From contig NC_134455.1 of assembly GCF_047948215.1 (NCBI RefSeq), forward strand, positions 321,090,147 to 321,154,146: 64,000 nucleotides of DNA, written 5' to 3'. The notes under the pieces are model-generated. The model worked only from the letters and a program-made list of their open reading frames with translations. It had not been told where the DNA came from and ran no database searches. Shown piece after piece: positions 23,166 through 34,062 of the stretch. The position numbers were made by a program, and so were the translations under genes. The stretch's first letter is position 1. Every line of letters starts with the position of its first letter. Source of the DNA: Lycorma delicatula. Taxonomy: Eukaryota > Arthropoda > Insecta > Hemiptera > Fulgoridae.

Positions 23166-23932
23166 AGTTCAATGAAGAAATGTTTTACGAATATTATCCT
23201 ATGTTATATAATATTATCTAATTAATGTCAATAAAATATAATTAAATGTTACATTTCTTACCGTAATGTGATTGGAGGTTTTTCTCGTGGTGTGATACTT
23301 CCGCCTCGGGTTTTGATATCTTTTTCAACTAAACGTAATACCTAACTGACTTTGAATCAATCTGAAAAAAATCTTTGAATTTTTCTTCCTATAATGGTAA
23401 ATGGTTATTCAGTGATACTGAATAAACCTTCTGTGCTTCTTATCCTGTATTATGAACTCATTTCTCTTCGACGTTTTCACAAAAGTAACAAAAACATTAT
23501 GCCATCTTCTTCAAGCAATATTAGTATTAGATGCTTGAAAGTCATTTTACACTTATAAATTGTAAAAAGCGTACGTGTGTTCAGAAGGCACTGGATCGGC
23601 TGATAATTTCAAATTCAGTGGCATTGAATATTGTTGTCGGTTTCTGTCTCATATGACAAATTGATAAAGTGACAGACGGCACTGTCGCGCGTTTCAGTCT
23701 CACATCACCAAATGCCGGCTTAAAAATTAATTGTTACTGTTTCAAGTTGCGTAAAACACTATGTGTGCTGCAAAATAAATACTACATTCGTTCTTGGAAC
23801 CACAGGTTCTTTTTCGGAATCTTAAAATATTTTTATATTTTACCTGTTATAATATATATATATAAAACATAGGTTATAACCACACATACCTACTAATAAT
23901 ATAACATATAGTTTGTTATGTTTTATAAATCT
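23166..23932. other. Serpin intron, unrecognised
   Basis: AT-rich, with a slightly GC-richer stretch at 23570-23720 containing CGGCTGAT and GACGGCACTGTCGC. This could be the flank of the Harbinger element. No gene recognised. Confidence 0.4.
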
Positions 23933-23973
23933 AAGTTTTTCCTTAAAAGACGTTAACGATTGTTAACGTCTAT

Positions 23974-24972
23974 ATGCCTACAAGCGCCCATGATGATGAT
24001 GAGGTAGAGTGTGTATACGAAGAGATTGATGAAGCAATTAAACACGTAAAAGGAGATGAAAATTTAATAATAGTTGGAGATTGGAATGCAAGCATTGGAA
24101 AAGGCAAGGAAGGAAATATAGTGGGTGAATACAGGCTGGGCAAAAGGAATGAAAGAGGGGACCGACTTATAGAGTTTTGCACGAAGTATAATATAGTAAT
24201 TGCCAACACCCAATTTAAAAATCATAATAGAAGAATATACACTTGGAAAAAGCCAGGCAATACTGCAAGGTATCAGATAGATTATATCAGGGTTAAGCAA
24301 AGATTTAGAAATCAACTCGTTGACTGCAAAACTTACCCTGGAGCAGACATTGATAGCGACCATAATTTGGTGATAATGAAATGTAGATTGGAGTTTAAAA
24401 ACCTGAAGAAAAGGTGTCAGATGAATCGGTGGAATTTAGAGAAGCTTGAGGAAGAGGAGGTAAAGAAGATTTTTGAGGAGGACATCGCAAGAGGTCTGGG
24501 TAAAAAAGATAAGGTAGAAAATGTAGAAGAAGAATGGGAGAATGTTAAAAAGGAAATTCTTAAATCAGCAGAAGCAAACTTACGTGGAATAAAGAGAACT
24601 GGTAGAAAACCTTGGGTTTCAGACGATATATTGCAGCCGATGGATGAACATAGAAAATATAAGAATGCTAGTGATGAAGAAAGTAAAAGGAACTATCGGC
24701 AATTAAGAAATGCTATAAACAGGATGTGCAAACTAGCGAAAGAAGATTGGATTAAAGAAAAGTGTTCAGAAGTGGAAAGAGAAATGAACATGGGTAAAAT
24801 AGACGGAGCATACCGGAAGGTAAAGGAAAATTTTGGGGTACATAAATTAAAATCTAATAATGTGTTAAACAAAGATGGTACACCAATATATAATACGAAA
24901 GGTAAAGTCGATAGATGGGTGGAATATATTGAAGAGTTATATGGAGGAAATGAATTAGAAATGGTGTTATAG
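23974..24972 (+). pseudogene. LINE copy 2: endonuclease plus linker
   Basis: 332 codons open from MPTSAHDDDE to the frameshift near 24960. Endonuclease motifs are GDWNAS (residues about 36-41), NERGDRLIEF, YTWKKPGNTARYQIDYI and DIDSDHNLVIM (about residues 126-136) with the catalytic Asp-His pair intact. The N-terminal endonuclease part with the catalytic Glu is lost by 5' truncation. After it comes a charged linker of about 180 residues that leads into the RT. Confidence 0.88.
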
Positions 24973-25327
24973 AGGAAGAAGAGGAAGTTGAGGAGGATGA
25001 AATGGGAGAAACAATACTGAGATCTGAATTTAAGAGAGCATTAAAAGCTTTGAATGGCAGATAGGCTCCTGGAGTAGATGGAATACCTGTAGAATTACTG
25101 TGCAGTGCAGGTGAGGAAGCACCTGTACAATATTGTATAGATTATAAAAACTGGTGTGTAATATTTTTGAAATAGGGGAAGTTCCGTCAGACTTCAAAAA
25201 CAGTGTTGTAGTCATGATATCAAAGAAAGCAGGAGCAGATAAATGTGATGAATACAGAACAATTAGCTTAACTAGCCATGCATCAAAAATCTTAACTAGA
25301 ATTGTGTACAGAAGAATTTAGAGGAGA

Positions 25328-26518
25328 GTGGAAGAAGTGTTAGGAGAAGACCAATTTGGTTTCAGGAAAAGTATAGGGACAAGGGAAGCAATTTTAGGCC
25401 TCAGATTAATAGTAGAAGGAAGATTAATGAAAAACAAACCAACATACTTGGCGTTTATAGACCTAGAAAAGGCATTCGATAACGTAGACTGGAATAAAAT
25501 GTTCAGCATTTTAAAAAAATTAGTGTTCAAATACAGAGATAGAAGAACAGTTGCTAACATGAACAGGAACCAAACAGCAACAGTAACAATTGAAGTACAT
25601 AAGAAAGAAGCCGTAATAAGAAAGGGAGTCCGACAAGGATGTTCCCTATCCTCGTTACTTTTTAATCTTTACATGGAACTAGCAGTTAATGATGTTAAAG
25701 AACAATTTAGATTCGGAGTAACAGTACAAGGTGAAAAGATAAAGATGCTACGATTTGCTGATGATATAGTAATTCTAGCCGAGAGTAAAAAGGATTTAGA
25801 AGAAACAATGAACAGCATAGATGAAGTCCTACGCAAGAACTATCGCATGAAAATAAACAAGAACAAAACAAAAGTAATGAAATGTAGTAGAAATAACAAA
25901 GATGGACCACTGAATGTGAAAATAGGAGGAGAAAAGATTATGGAGGTAGAAGAATTTTGTTATTTGGGAAGTAGAATTACTAAAGATGGACGAAGCAGGA
26001 GCGATATGAAATGCAGAATAGCACAAGCTAAACGAGCCTTCAGTAAGAAATATAATTTGTTTACATCAAAAATTAATTTAAATGTCAGGAAAAGATTTTT
26101 GAAAGTGTATGTTTGGAGTGTCGCTTTATATGGAAGTGAAACTTGGATGATCGGAGTATCTGAGAAGAAAAGATTAGAAGCTTTTGAAATGTGGTGCTAT
26201 AGGAGAATGTTAAAAATCAGATGGGTGGATAAAGTGACAAATGAAGAGGTATTGCGGCAAATAGATGAAGTAAGAAGCATTTGGAAAAATATAGTTAAAA
26301 GAAGAGACAGACTTATTGGCCACATACTAAGGCATCCTGGAATAGTCGCTTTAATATTGGAAGGACATGTAGAAGGGAAAAATTGTGTAGGCAGGCCACG
26401 TTTGGAATATGTAAAACAAATTGTTAGGGATGTAGGATGTAGAGGGTATACTGAAATGAAACGACTAGCACTAGATAGGGAATCTTGGAGAACTGCATCA
26501 AACCAGTCAACTGACTGA
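25328..26518 (+). pseudogene. LINE copy 2: reverse transcriptase, catalytic part open
   Basis: 396 open codons. RT motifs in order: EDQFGFRKSIGTREAILGLR; LAFIDLEKAFDNVDW with the first catalytic Asp; VIRKGVRQGCSLSSLLFNLYMEL; LRFADDIVILAESKKDLEE with FADD at 25754-25765; MKINKNKTKVMK; and EEFCYLGSRITKDGRS. The C-terminal region has LYGSETWMI and GRPRLEYVKQIVRDVGCRGY before the stop at 26516-26518. The frame opens only after upstream stops, so the complete polyprotein cannot be made, though the catalytic residues are conserved. Confidence 0.9.
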
Positions 26519-26545
26519 AGACAAAAAAAAAAAAAAGTTTTTCCT

Positions 26546-27440
26546 AATATGTCATATAGTTTGTATATTTAATGTTGGATTTGGATTATATTATAGAAGA
26601 AATATGAGAGATTGCATGCATTATTTGATTATTATCTTAGACTCCAAACTGGCCCTTTGTCATATTCCGGTTAGAAAACTGAGTCTGTAGATAAGCTGTA
26701 AGGCAGTCAAATAGTTGCTTCGCTGTTTGGTGACCTAGATACACCTGTATGTCCGAGTCAATTTATTATCAGAATCTTCTTAGCTAAACTGGTTTTCATA
26801 GTCAGATAATCCTTTACATAAATTAGAAACTGTAATTAAAAAAATGATCTGTGACAGTATTTATTATACTTTATGTTCTCCTTCATTCCCTTTTATTATT
26901 TTGCAATATTGATTAAAAAAAGAGAGATTATTGTTCGAGATATGACCTGTATGTGAAATTCATTATCTCCTGAGTAGTTTTTTCTTATTGTTTGAATTTT
27001 GTATTATTTTATCATTTAGGTATTACTATATTCATTCTCTTACAGAAGAACTAGATATAAATAAATATTCACTCTCAATTTAAATGTTTTGTTGAAAATA
27101 TATCAATAATAGAAGTAAAGTAATAAAAGGAAAATATATTTGCTTATATATATTTTCCTTTTTATTTTGACAATATAAATTATTATAACTAAATAATTCC
27201 TTATGAAGATTTATATTAAGAACCAATATTTTATAGCATTAAAATGGATTTTTTCATAGAAAGGTAGTTTTTACATAAACCATTAAGTACAATAATTTCA
27301 GATTTCAACTAAGTGTATTTCAAATTGTGATTTATTTTCAGTTACAGGCCAAGTTTATGAGACAGTAATGTTAATTTTAAATTTTAATGTTTTGACTTAC
27401 TTGTATCGGAAGTAAATGAAGTATTGTGATTGTGAAAAAT
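26546..27440. other. Serpin intron, AT-rich, with one perfect 14-bp hairpin
   Basis: No gene recognised. A hairpin with the arms AAAGGAAAATATAT and ATATATTTTCCTTT lies at about 27127-27162. Confidence 0.45.
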
Positions 27441-27454
27441 TTTGGTTTTCAAAT

Positions 27455-27900
27455 TTAAACAGAAATATCCATTTTGGCCATCCCTGAATCCATTTTGACT
27501 AGTTTCGGCGTGGCATCTGTATTTATGTACATATATGTATGTATCTCGCATAAATAAAAATGATTAGCCATAGAGTGTTGAAATTTTGGATTTAGGGCTG
27601 TTGTAACATCTAGTTGTGCACCTCCCATTTTGACTGCAGTTGACTGAAACAAGTGTCCAAAAAAGTCCAAAATCCAAAAACATTTGGATTTTGGGCATTT
27701 TCTTAACTGCAGTAATAGGTCCTCAATGAGAGCTTTTCACTTATGATGTATCATAAGTGGTATTTATTTTAATTGGTTCCAGAGTTATAACCAAATAGAA
27801 TTTTAATCAATGAAATATTTGGATCTTTGAAGGGGAAGGTACACCAGTTCAAATCAGACTTCATCACTTTTTAAAAATTTTTTTAAAAAATTAAATAAAT
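27455..27900 (+). repeat. Putative interspersed repeat of unknown class
   Basis: A block with distinctive composition: TGGCCATCCCTGAATCCATTTTGACTAGTTTCGGCGTGGCATC, internal near-repeats of CAAAATCCAAAAA / TTTGGATTTTGGGC, and a final T/A-rich tail. It resembles an old interspersed repeat, but I saw no coding potential and no second copy in this window, so the class is unknown. Confidence 0.4.
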
Positions 27901-28783
27901 TGATTTATTAGTAATTATTAATCTGATTGTAAAAACATTTTTAACGATAAATAATAATTCAATAATAACAATAGAAAAAAAATGAAATAAAATTTGATGT
28001 ACTTCTCACTTTTAAAAAATGTGTATATGTAATTTAATAGGGATATAAAGAAGCCATGTGGTGTCCACATCAGATTTTTTCATTATCGGAAAAACTAGTT
28101 TAGAAATTTAAGGTTGCTTTGAAGGAAACAACATCACCTGTATTTAAAATATTAAGTTCTTGCAGAAGGTATAAAGTAAAGTATACATCTACATTATAAC
28201 AAAACTTTTATTTTTTGGAGAGAATGTGTGAAAATAAATTTTAATCACTTGATTAATATTTTATGAGCTTCTTCAAAAGATGGTTAAAATTCAGTAGTAG
28301 ACAATGTTAGATTGCTGAGCTTAGGTAAAGGTGAATTATTTCCATTTATTTTCTCTTAATCATTGAATTCGCTCTGTCTTGCTAGTTTAACAAATTCAAA
28401 TTAATCAAAGGCAAGCCTTTTATCCTATCTGTAGAAGGCTTTTTCAGTAAATAGTGAATAGATAGAAATTCTTTTGGTACATCAAGTATTTGGAAATTGC
28501 TTCCTTCATAATGAGTACTTAATCAATGTAGGGTCTTATGTTGAAATTGTTTGACAAATAGTAGTAATATGATAATCTTTAAATAACATATATTCTCATG
28601 GGTCTTAAACACATAACTCAGTTACAAGTTATTTCAGAAAGTATTTATAATTCTGATAAGGAGATAGGAAAATTTTCTTTGTCCACACGTATCATTTATG
28701 TTTATTAATACTTTAATGAATACAATACTAATATCATTCATAATTTTGAAATCATTGAAGTTAGGCTGTGTTGTAATTTTTAG
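27901..28783. other. Serpin intron, AT-rich, nothing recognised
   Basis: Plain AT-rich sequence ending in a TTTTTAG acceptor at 28783. Confidence 0.55.
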
Positions 28784-28919
28784 ATGGGATTGAATACAAT
28801 TTTCTCTGATAAAGCAGATTTTAGCAAACTTTCATCTGTGCCAGTAAAAGTATCTAATGTTGTTCAAAAAACATTTATCAATATTGATGAGAATTCTACA
28901 GAAGCTGGAGTTGCTACTG
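28784..28919 (+). CDS. serpin exon 5 of those visible (helix I, s5A, reactive-loop hinge)
   Basis: 136 bp, phase 0 in (TTTTTAG acceptor) and phase 1 out (ACTG|GTAAGT). It encodes MGLNTIFSDKADFSKLS (helix H/I; family M-G-x-x-x-x-F-x-x-x-A-D-F-S), KVSNVVQKTFINIDE (strand 5A) and the proximal hinge NSTEAGVATG. Compared with the consensus E-E-G-T-E-A-A-A-A-T, Thr is at P14 and P13-P9 is E-A-G-V-A: small residues as expected of an inhibitory serpin, although P15 is Ser rather than Gly. The exon ends inside the reactive-centre loop. Confidence 0.95.
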
Positions 28920-29962
28920 GTAAGTCATTTTTTTTTTTTTTTTTACTTATTATGCGAAGAAAATTGGACCACATTAATTAAATTAGATGATTAATCTATC
29001 AAGATTGTCAAACTTTCTTTTAACTTCCAACGCTTGTATTTCATTTTCAAGGAAGAAAATATTTTCAGTAAAACACTAGGAGTTACAATCAAATGTGTTT
29101 TTAAATTCTAAGTTAATGTTACCTTGCTTTCTAAGAAATCTTAAAATTTCAAGGTAGTTAAAAAACATATTATCCCTTAGAGTCAAGGTATATTATAACT
29201 CCCATATTGTTTCATGAAAAATTTGAATAGATTTTCTTATTTAAATACAAAGATTGTGTAGTATTTAAATCTGTATAAAAGTAATTAACTGTCTTTATTA
29301 CGTTCAAATTCTATTAAAGTTACTTTTATACAGATCAGCTGATTTCAAAGTCAAGAGTTCAAATCCTAGTAAAGGCCACACATTAGCGTTCAAGTCCTAA
29401 TAAAGTCAGTTATTTTTATATGGATTTGAATACTAGATCATGGATACTGGTGTTCTTTGGTGGTTGGGTTTCAATTAACCACACATTTCAGGAATAGTCA
29501 ACCTGAGACTGTACAAGCCTATACTGCATTTAATTCATACATATCATTCTCATTCATCCTCTGAAATAATACCAGAAGACTAAACAGAAAAGAAAGAAGA
29601 GGTGTGATTGTCTAGTTCCATATCTCTTTTTTGATAGGATTTATTTGTATTGATCATTATTATTGTAGTGTTCACATGCACAAGCTTCAGACTTATGTGG
29701 TGATATCAAGCCAAAAGATCAGTACCAAATATTTTACTCTTGTGTAAGTTCTAGTTTTTTTTCTCTTTTACAGAAAAATATTTTTAAAATTGCAGAATGT
29801 AATTCTGTATTTATTATATAAAGTTTTTCCTTTGTTCTCTCTCCCCTCAGTTGAAAAATATATTTTTTTTATTTTATATAATATTTAGGAATTATTTTTA
29901 AAAAAACAGCCTCATTTAAAAAAAAAAATTGTTTTTTATGGAAATATTTTGATATGTTTCAG
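28920..29962 (+). other. Serpin intron splitting the reactive-centre loop
   Basis: 1,043-bp intron with GTAAGT donor and TTTCAG acceptor in phase 1, cutting the Gly codon at P7. It contains the SINE at 29300-29606. I searched it for an alternative distal-loop exon (a serpin x-A-D-H-P-F-like coding segment) and saw none. Confidence 0.8.
29300..29606 (+). mobile_element. tRNA-derived SINE
   Basis: Three B-box-like motifs lie in a row: GTTCAAATTCTA near 29302, AGTTCAAATCCTAGTA near 29356 and GCGTTCAAGTCCTAATA near 29386. They are followed by a TTATTTTTATATGGATTTGAA linker, the TTCTTTGGTGGTTGGGTTTC body, and a GAAAAGAAAGAAGA tail at about 29590-29606. The body aligns with the minus-strand SINE at 21768-21965. 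The repeated B-box cores suggest partial head duplication. Confidence 0.8.
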
Positions 29963-30093
29963 GTGTGGATTTGTCATTTCGTATGGGTCGTTTAGAAAGA
30001 AATATAATTAAAGCAGACCATCCATTTTTATATGCAATTGTACATGAGTCAACAGATACCCCTTTATTTGTTGGAAAATTCATAAAACCTTAA
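29963..30093 (+). CDS. serpin last exon (distal reactive loop, s1C, s4B, s5B, stop)
   Basis: 131 bp, phase 1 in, ending at TAA 30091-30093. It encodes the distal loop VDLSFRMGRLERNIIKADHPF, the serpin signature segment (ADHPFLYAI, matching the D-x-P-F-L-F-x-I pattern), and the C-terminal PLFVGKFIKP (F-x-G-R-x-x-x-P consensus). Counting from Thr at P14, the scissile bond falls at Arg-Met, so P1 is Arg and a trypsin-like target protease is predicted. A second Arg three residues on is a fallback cleavage site. No KDEL-type retention signal, so the protein is probably secreted. Confidence 0.95.
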
Positions 30094-31769
30094 AAAACTG
30101 TGAATATTAAAGAGCTGTAAAACGCACAGTTGATTATCTTATAGTTTAATGTAAATAGTATAAAACAATATGGTTTATGGTATATAATGGTTAACCATGC
30201 TTGGAAAACTTATTGTGTTACAAATCATTCATCTTATCTATCATAAAAATTTAATAATGGTAAGATTAAGAAATTCTTGGTTATTAGAAACAAATTAAAT
30301 TATATTTTTGCTATGGTCTATTTTATGGCTGTTTAAACTGGTTCATAATTTTAGTAGTTCCTTTCTTATTCCATGAAAACTCCAATTTATTCAATTTTTG
30401 AATTAAAAATGTCCTGATAAATTATTATTTTTATCAGATGTATCAGACAATGGATTTACAAAGGTTATACTTAATAAATTTCTTTCAGATTAAAATGCTA
30501 ATTTGAATTAATTTTTTTTCAAAATATTCACTAATTCCTTCTAAATCAAAGGAATATTGAAAGGACTTCACTTATCCATTCTATGATTAATTGGACATTT
30601 CGGATTTAAACCAAGAGTGTCTTTAAACTGAAACCTATCAGGCATATTAAACTTCTTCTATATTGAAAATTAACATAATATAAATAAGGTTAGCTATAAA
30701 AGCCTCATCTTCATAAAAGCATATACAACTATTACAATAGATATATTAAATGTATACATTTAAATGTCTACGTTTTCATAAAATAATTATGTAATTTAGT
30801 TTAATTAATGTAGATTCAGTAATTTTAATAAAAAAAGTTACTTTATTAATTTATTTAGAATAAAAGTCATTTTTACAATGACAATTAATTAATGTAACTG
30901 TGGAGAGTTTAAAAGCAACATTTTGCATTTAAATTAATTTACTTCTTATGACATTACTTAACCATAAAATTATATCAATATCCACTTAAGTCCTCATCCA
31001 AAAATATTTTTATAACAAAAAATTCACATTTTCATAATTTTGTATGATTTATTATAAAAATATTTTTTCTTAATATAAATAATTAAAAAGTCAGAAAATT
31101 ACAAAAAATTAGTCCCAGAATGCCTTTTTATTCAGGAAATCATTTTATTACAAATTCATTTAACATTAGTAACAAATGAAGATCAGGTAAGTGGTGTTTA
31201 AGTATCTTTTCTGATCTTAAAACAACCAGCAGTTTAAGTGTGTATTTTGGACTAGCTTGGATCTGAGTCTTTGTGGAGACAGAATGTAATTTTTTCATTT
31301 ATTTATAAAACATAGATAAATAAATATTCTGATCATAATATTAATTATAGATTATATTATTCATATCCAGAATGGGTAGATACCAATACTGATGATTAGT
31401 AATACAATTCATATCAGTAATACATTTATGTGTCATTTTAGATACGATACAAATTTAAGATACTTAGTCTGCAATATTTCAAGGGAATAATAAGTAACAC
31501 ACAATAAATAGTTGCAAGTAAATTTAAATTCCAATATGAACGTTCAAGCTTAATCATAAATTACAAATCATTAATTTAAGCACCATTCAGTCCACAAGAA
31601 CAAACATTAATGATAAAGAAAAAATAATACAAACAAGAAGAAAAAGTATGAGAAGTAACAAAGAAATTAGATATGACACCACAAAACTTAGCGGTGTTAG
31701 ATTCCATACTGTTAGGCAGATCAAGATTGAGTACATGGACGCATCTCAACCATCGGACGTTCCTGTTGT
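30094..31769. other. Serpin 3' flank, AT-rich, no gene recognised
   Basis: Probably the 3'UTR followed by intergenic sequence. No additional serpin exon or neighbouring gene is apparent before the satellite array begins at about 31770. Confidence 0.5.
30473..30478 (+). terminator. Candidate polyadenylation signal of the serpin gene
   Basis: An AATAAA about 380 bases after the stop codon. Several other A/T-rich variants exist closer, so the actual cleavage site is uncertain. Confidence 0.4.
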
Positions 31770-32414
31770 TAATATTTTAAAACTAAGTGGTATAATTATT
31801 TATATTTACACTGTTAAAAATTAAGGTTTTTATAATTGTGCATTATTCTTCCATTTAATTTTGGGGAGTATTATATGAATACATTAATAAAAACATTTTT
31901 TCAAAATGAATAATGAAAAACAAATTGATAATTCGGGAAAAAAATTTGCAATTTCATAAAATTTATACAAAAAAGGATGACAGAAAATCTCATCTGACGT
32001 TATGAAAATCATTTTTATTTGTAATTAGTTAAATATAACTAAATAGTATCCATGGAAATAAATTTTTAATTTGTATTGTTTAAAATTTTAAGTAAATTTT
32101 AGCAATTATCATTCTTTTAACATTTTATAATATCCACCGGGTTGGTCTAGTGGTACCCAAATTACCTGATTTGAAATTCAAGTGTTCCAGAGCATTCAAG
32201 CCGTACTCCTTCTATTAAAATACAAACTGAATATTGCTGATCGTTTAATTCAGGTAATAATTATTTTTTATTATATTATAATTATTTTAAAAAATAAGAG
32301 GTATAAATTAATTTAATTAAACTGTCAGGAAATCAGTTGTTAATATTTTTGTTTATTTCAAGAGATTTCAGAAACATCTAATCTGTCATCCAATTTTAGA
32401 GGGTTTGAAGAAAA
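31770..32414 (-). repeat. Inverted, internally deleted satellite unit at the array edge
   Basis: Satellite sequence in reverse orientation. The segment 31770-32235 is the reverse complement of 32415-32876 and forms palindrome arms about 460 bp long. The intervening 32240-32414 is not a neutral loop: it reads in reverse as the unit's GATGACAGATTAGATGTTTC block. About 500 bp of the unit between this block and the first SINE head is missing from the inverted copy. Confidence 0.9.
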
Positions 32415-33449
32415 TTTGTATTTTAATAAAAGGAGTACGGCTTGAATGCTGGAACACTTGAATTTCAAATCAGGTAATTTGGTTACCACTAGACCAACCC
32501 GGTGGATATTATAAAATGTTAAAAGAATGATAATTGCTAAAATTTATTTAAAATTTTAAACAATACAAATTAAAAATTTATTTCCATGGATACTATTTAG
32601 TTATATTTAACTAGTTACAAATAAAAATGATTTTCATAACGTCAGATGAGATTTTCTGTCATTTTTTTTGTATAAATTTTATGAAATTGCAAATATTTTT
32701 TCCCGAATTATCAATTCGTTTTTCATTATTAATTTTGAATAAATGATTTTATTAAAGTATTCATATAATATTCCGAAAAATTAAATGGAAAAATATTACA
32801 CAATTATTAAAAACCTTAATTTTTAACCGTGTAAAATATAAATAATTATACCACTAACTTTTAAAATATTACAAAAGATAATTATTACAAACAATAATTG
32901 TTTTAATGATATAACATTTAATAATTATTATTTTTATATCATTCAAACAATCCAAAAAAATTATACATTTGAAAAAACTAGGTTTCTTAATTATTCTTGT
33001 TAAAATTGATTAATACAATAGTTTAAATAAGTAAAAAATAATTTAACTTTTATCATTTCTTTATATACAACATGAATTTTACAGCAATTTTCATTCCCAA
33101 AAACAGACAATGCTAATAGACTAATAGACCAATACCAATCTGTTTCTTAATATTACAACACATTAAAAATTCGATTCCAACATCAGATCATGAACTCTAT
33201 TGACAAACATTACTTTGACCGGGAGGATTGCTACAACTGTTCTTCTAGGGTAATCACAAGATTAATCATAGTTAACCGTCGAGTGGTCTTATTTGCTAAT
33301 AAATACAGTATGTATTTTCAGAGTAAGCTGCAGTAGTAGATTACTCTAACAAGGCAGAGAGCATTTACTAAACTGATTAGGAAAAACAAAATTCAAAGGA
33401 AACCTTTGGAAAACAGTAATTATTACACTCAAATATTTTCGTAAAACCC
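32415..33449 (+). repeat. Left-edge forward satellite unit, short form
   Basis: Begins within the first SINE head and runs to the CCCTCTAAAATTTGAT site where a LINE is inserted. Compared with units after 46.5 kb it lacks about 600 bp: GGAAACCTTT runs directly into a CAGTAATTATTACACTC block, whereas later units carry a SINE-bearing segment between the two (for example 50328-50931). Confidence 0.92.
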
Positions 33450-33478
33450 TCTAAAATTTGATTTTTTTTTTTTTTTTT

Positions 33479-34062
33479 GGGGGCGAAAAACGCTTGCGCG
33501 TTATCATCGCCCGGAGTTTTTTTTTTTTTTATATAAAAAAAATAAAACGATTTAAGACTATTCTAAAAGATGAATAAAACTTACGACTATGTCACAGATA
33601 AAAACTAATATAAAATCAAGAGTAAATAGAATTTTACAAAGTCCAAGATGGGTGTAAAGGGCCCATTCTTGGATAACAAAAGACTAAAAAAAACTAAAAA
33701 CCATAAAAGATCTAATATAAAACTTAAAACTAAAACATCAAAATGAAATAAAACTTAGAACTAACACAAATTATATAATTAAAACTAGGTTAAAAATAAA
33801 AATTAAAAAGTTGAAATAAAACTTAAAACTAACATTACTAAAATCTTACAACTAATATCACAGACAGTCTTTAAAATATTAAAAATAAAAAAAATAAATA
33901 AATAAAATAAATAAAAAATAACTATATAAAATTTAACAAATTCCGATAAGGAGTGTAAAAGGCTCCTAATAGGATAAAAAAAAAAAAATCAAAAACTCAT
34001 CAAATCAAAAAAAGAAACTTATTTAAAAACTCTTCTAGCATTAAAAAATATACGCAACGATA
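33479..34062 (-). other. 3' untranslated region of the minus-strand LINE, with terminal hairpin
   Basis: A-rich on the + strand (T-rich in the element), with repeated TTTTAAGTTTTAT-like phrases. Just before the poly-A tail the element reads GGGCGA..ACGCGCAAGCGT..TCGCCC (33481-33512), a two-part hairpin with a GCAA loop that may be recognised by its RT. Confidence 0.7.

Larger units (their letters stand above)
23933..26545 (+). mobile_element. RTE-like LINE copy 2, 5'-truncated, with target site duplication
   Basis: Same family as 1-2350 but better preserved. The body runs from about 23944 to a poly-A tail ending about 26534, bounded by AAGTTTTTCCT at 23933-23943 and 26535-26545. It is 5'-truncated inside the endonuclease and lies in the serpin intron in sense orientation. 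A 1-base deletion near 24960 relative to copy 1, a TAG codon at 25062-25064 in place of Lys in the KAPG motif, and a stop near 25317 disable it. The RT palm and C-terminus (25328-26518) are open and intact. Confidence 0.93.

Noticed and set aside
32428..32505. Possible true tRNA gene in the satellite
   Set aside because: A-box-like and B-box-like motifs are present, but no acceptor or anticodon stem can be folded, and related SINE bodies occur nearby.
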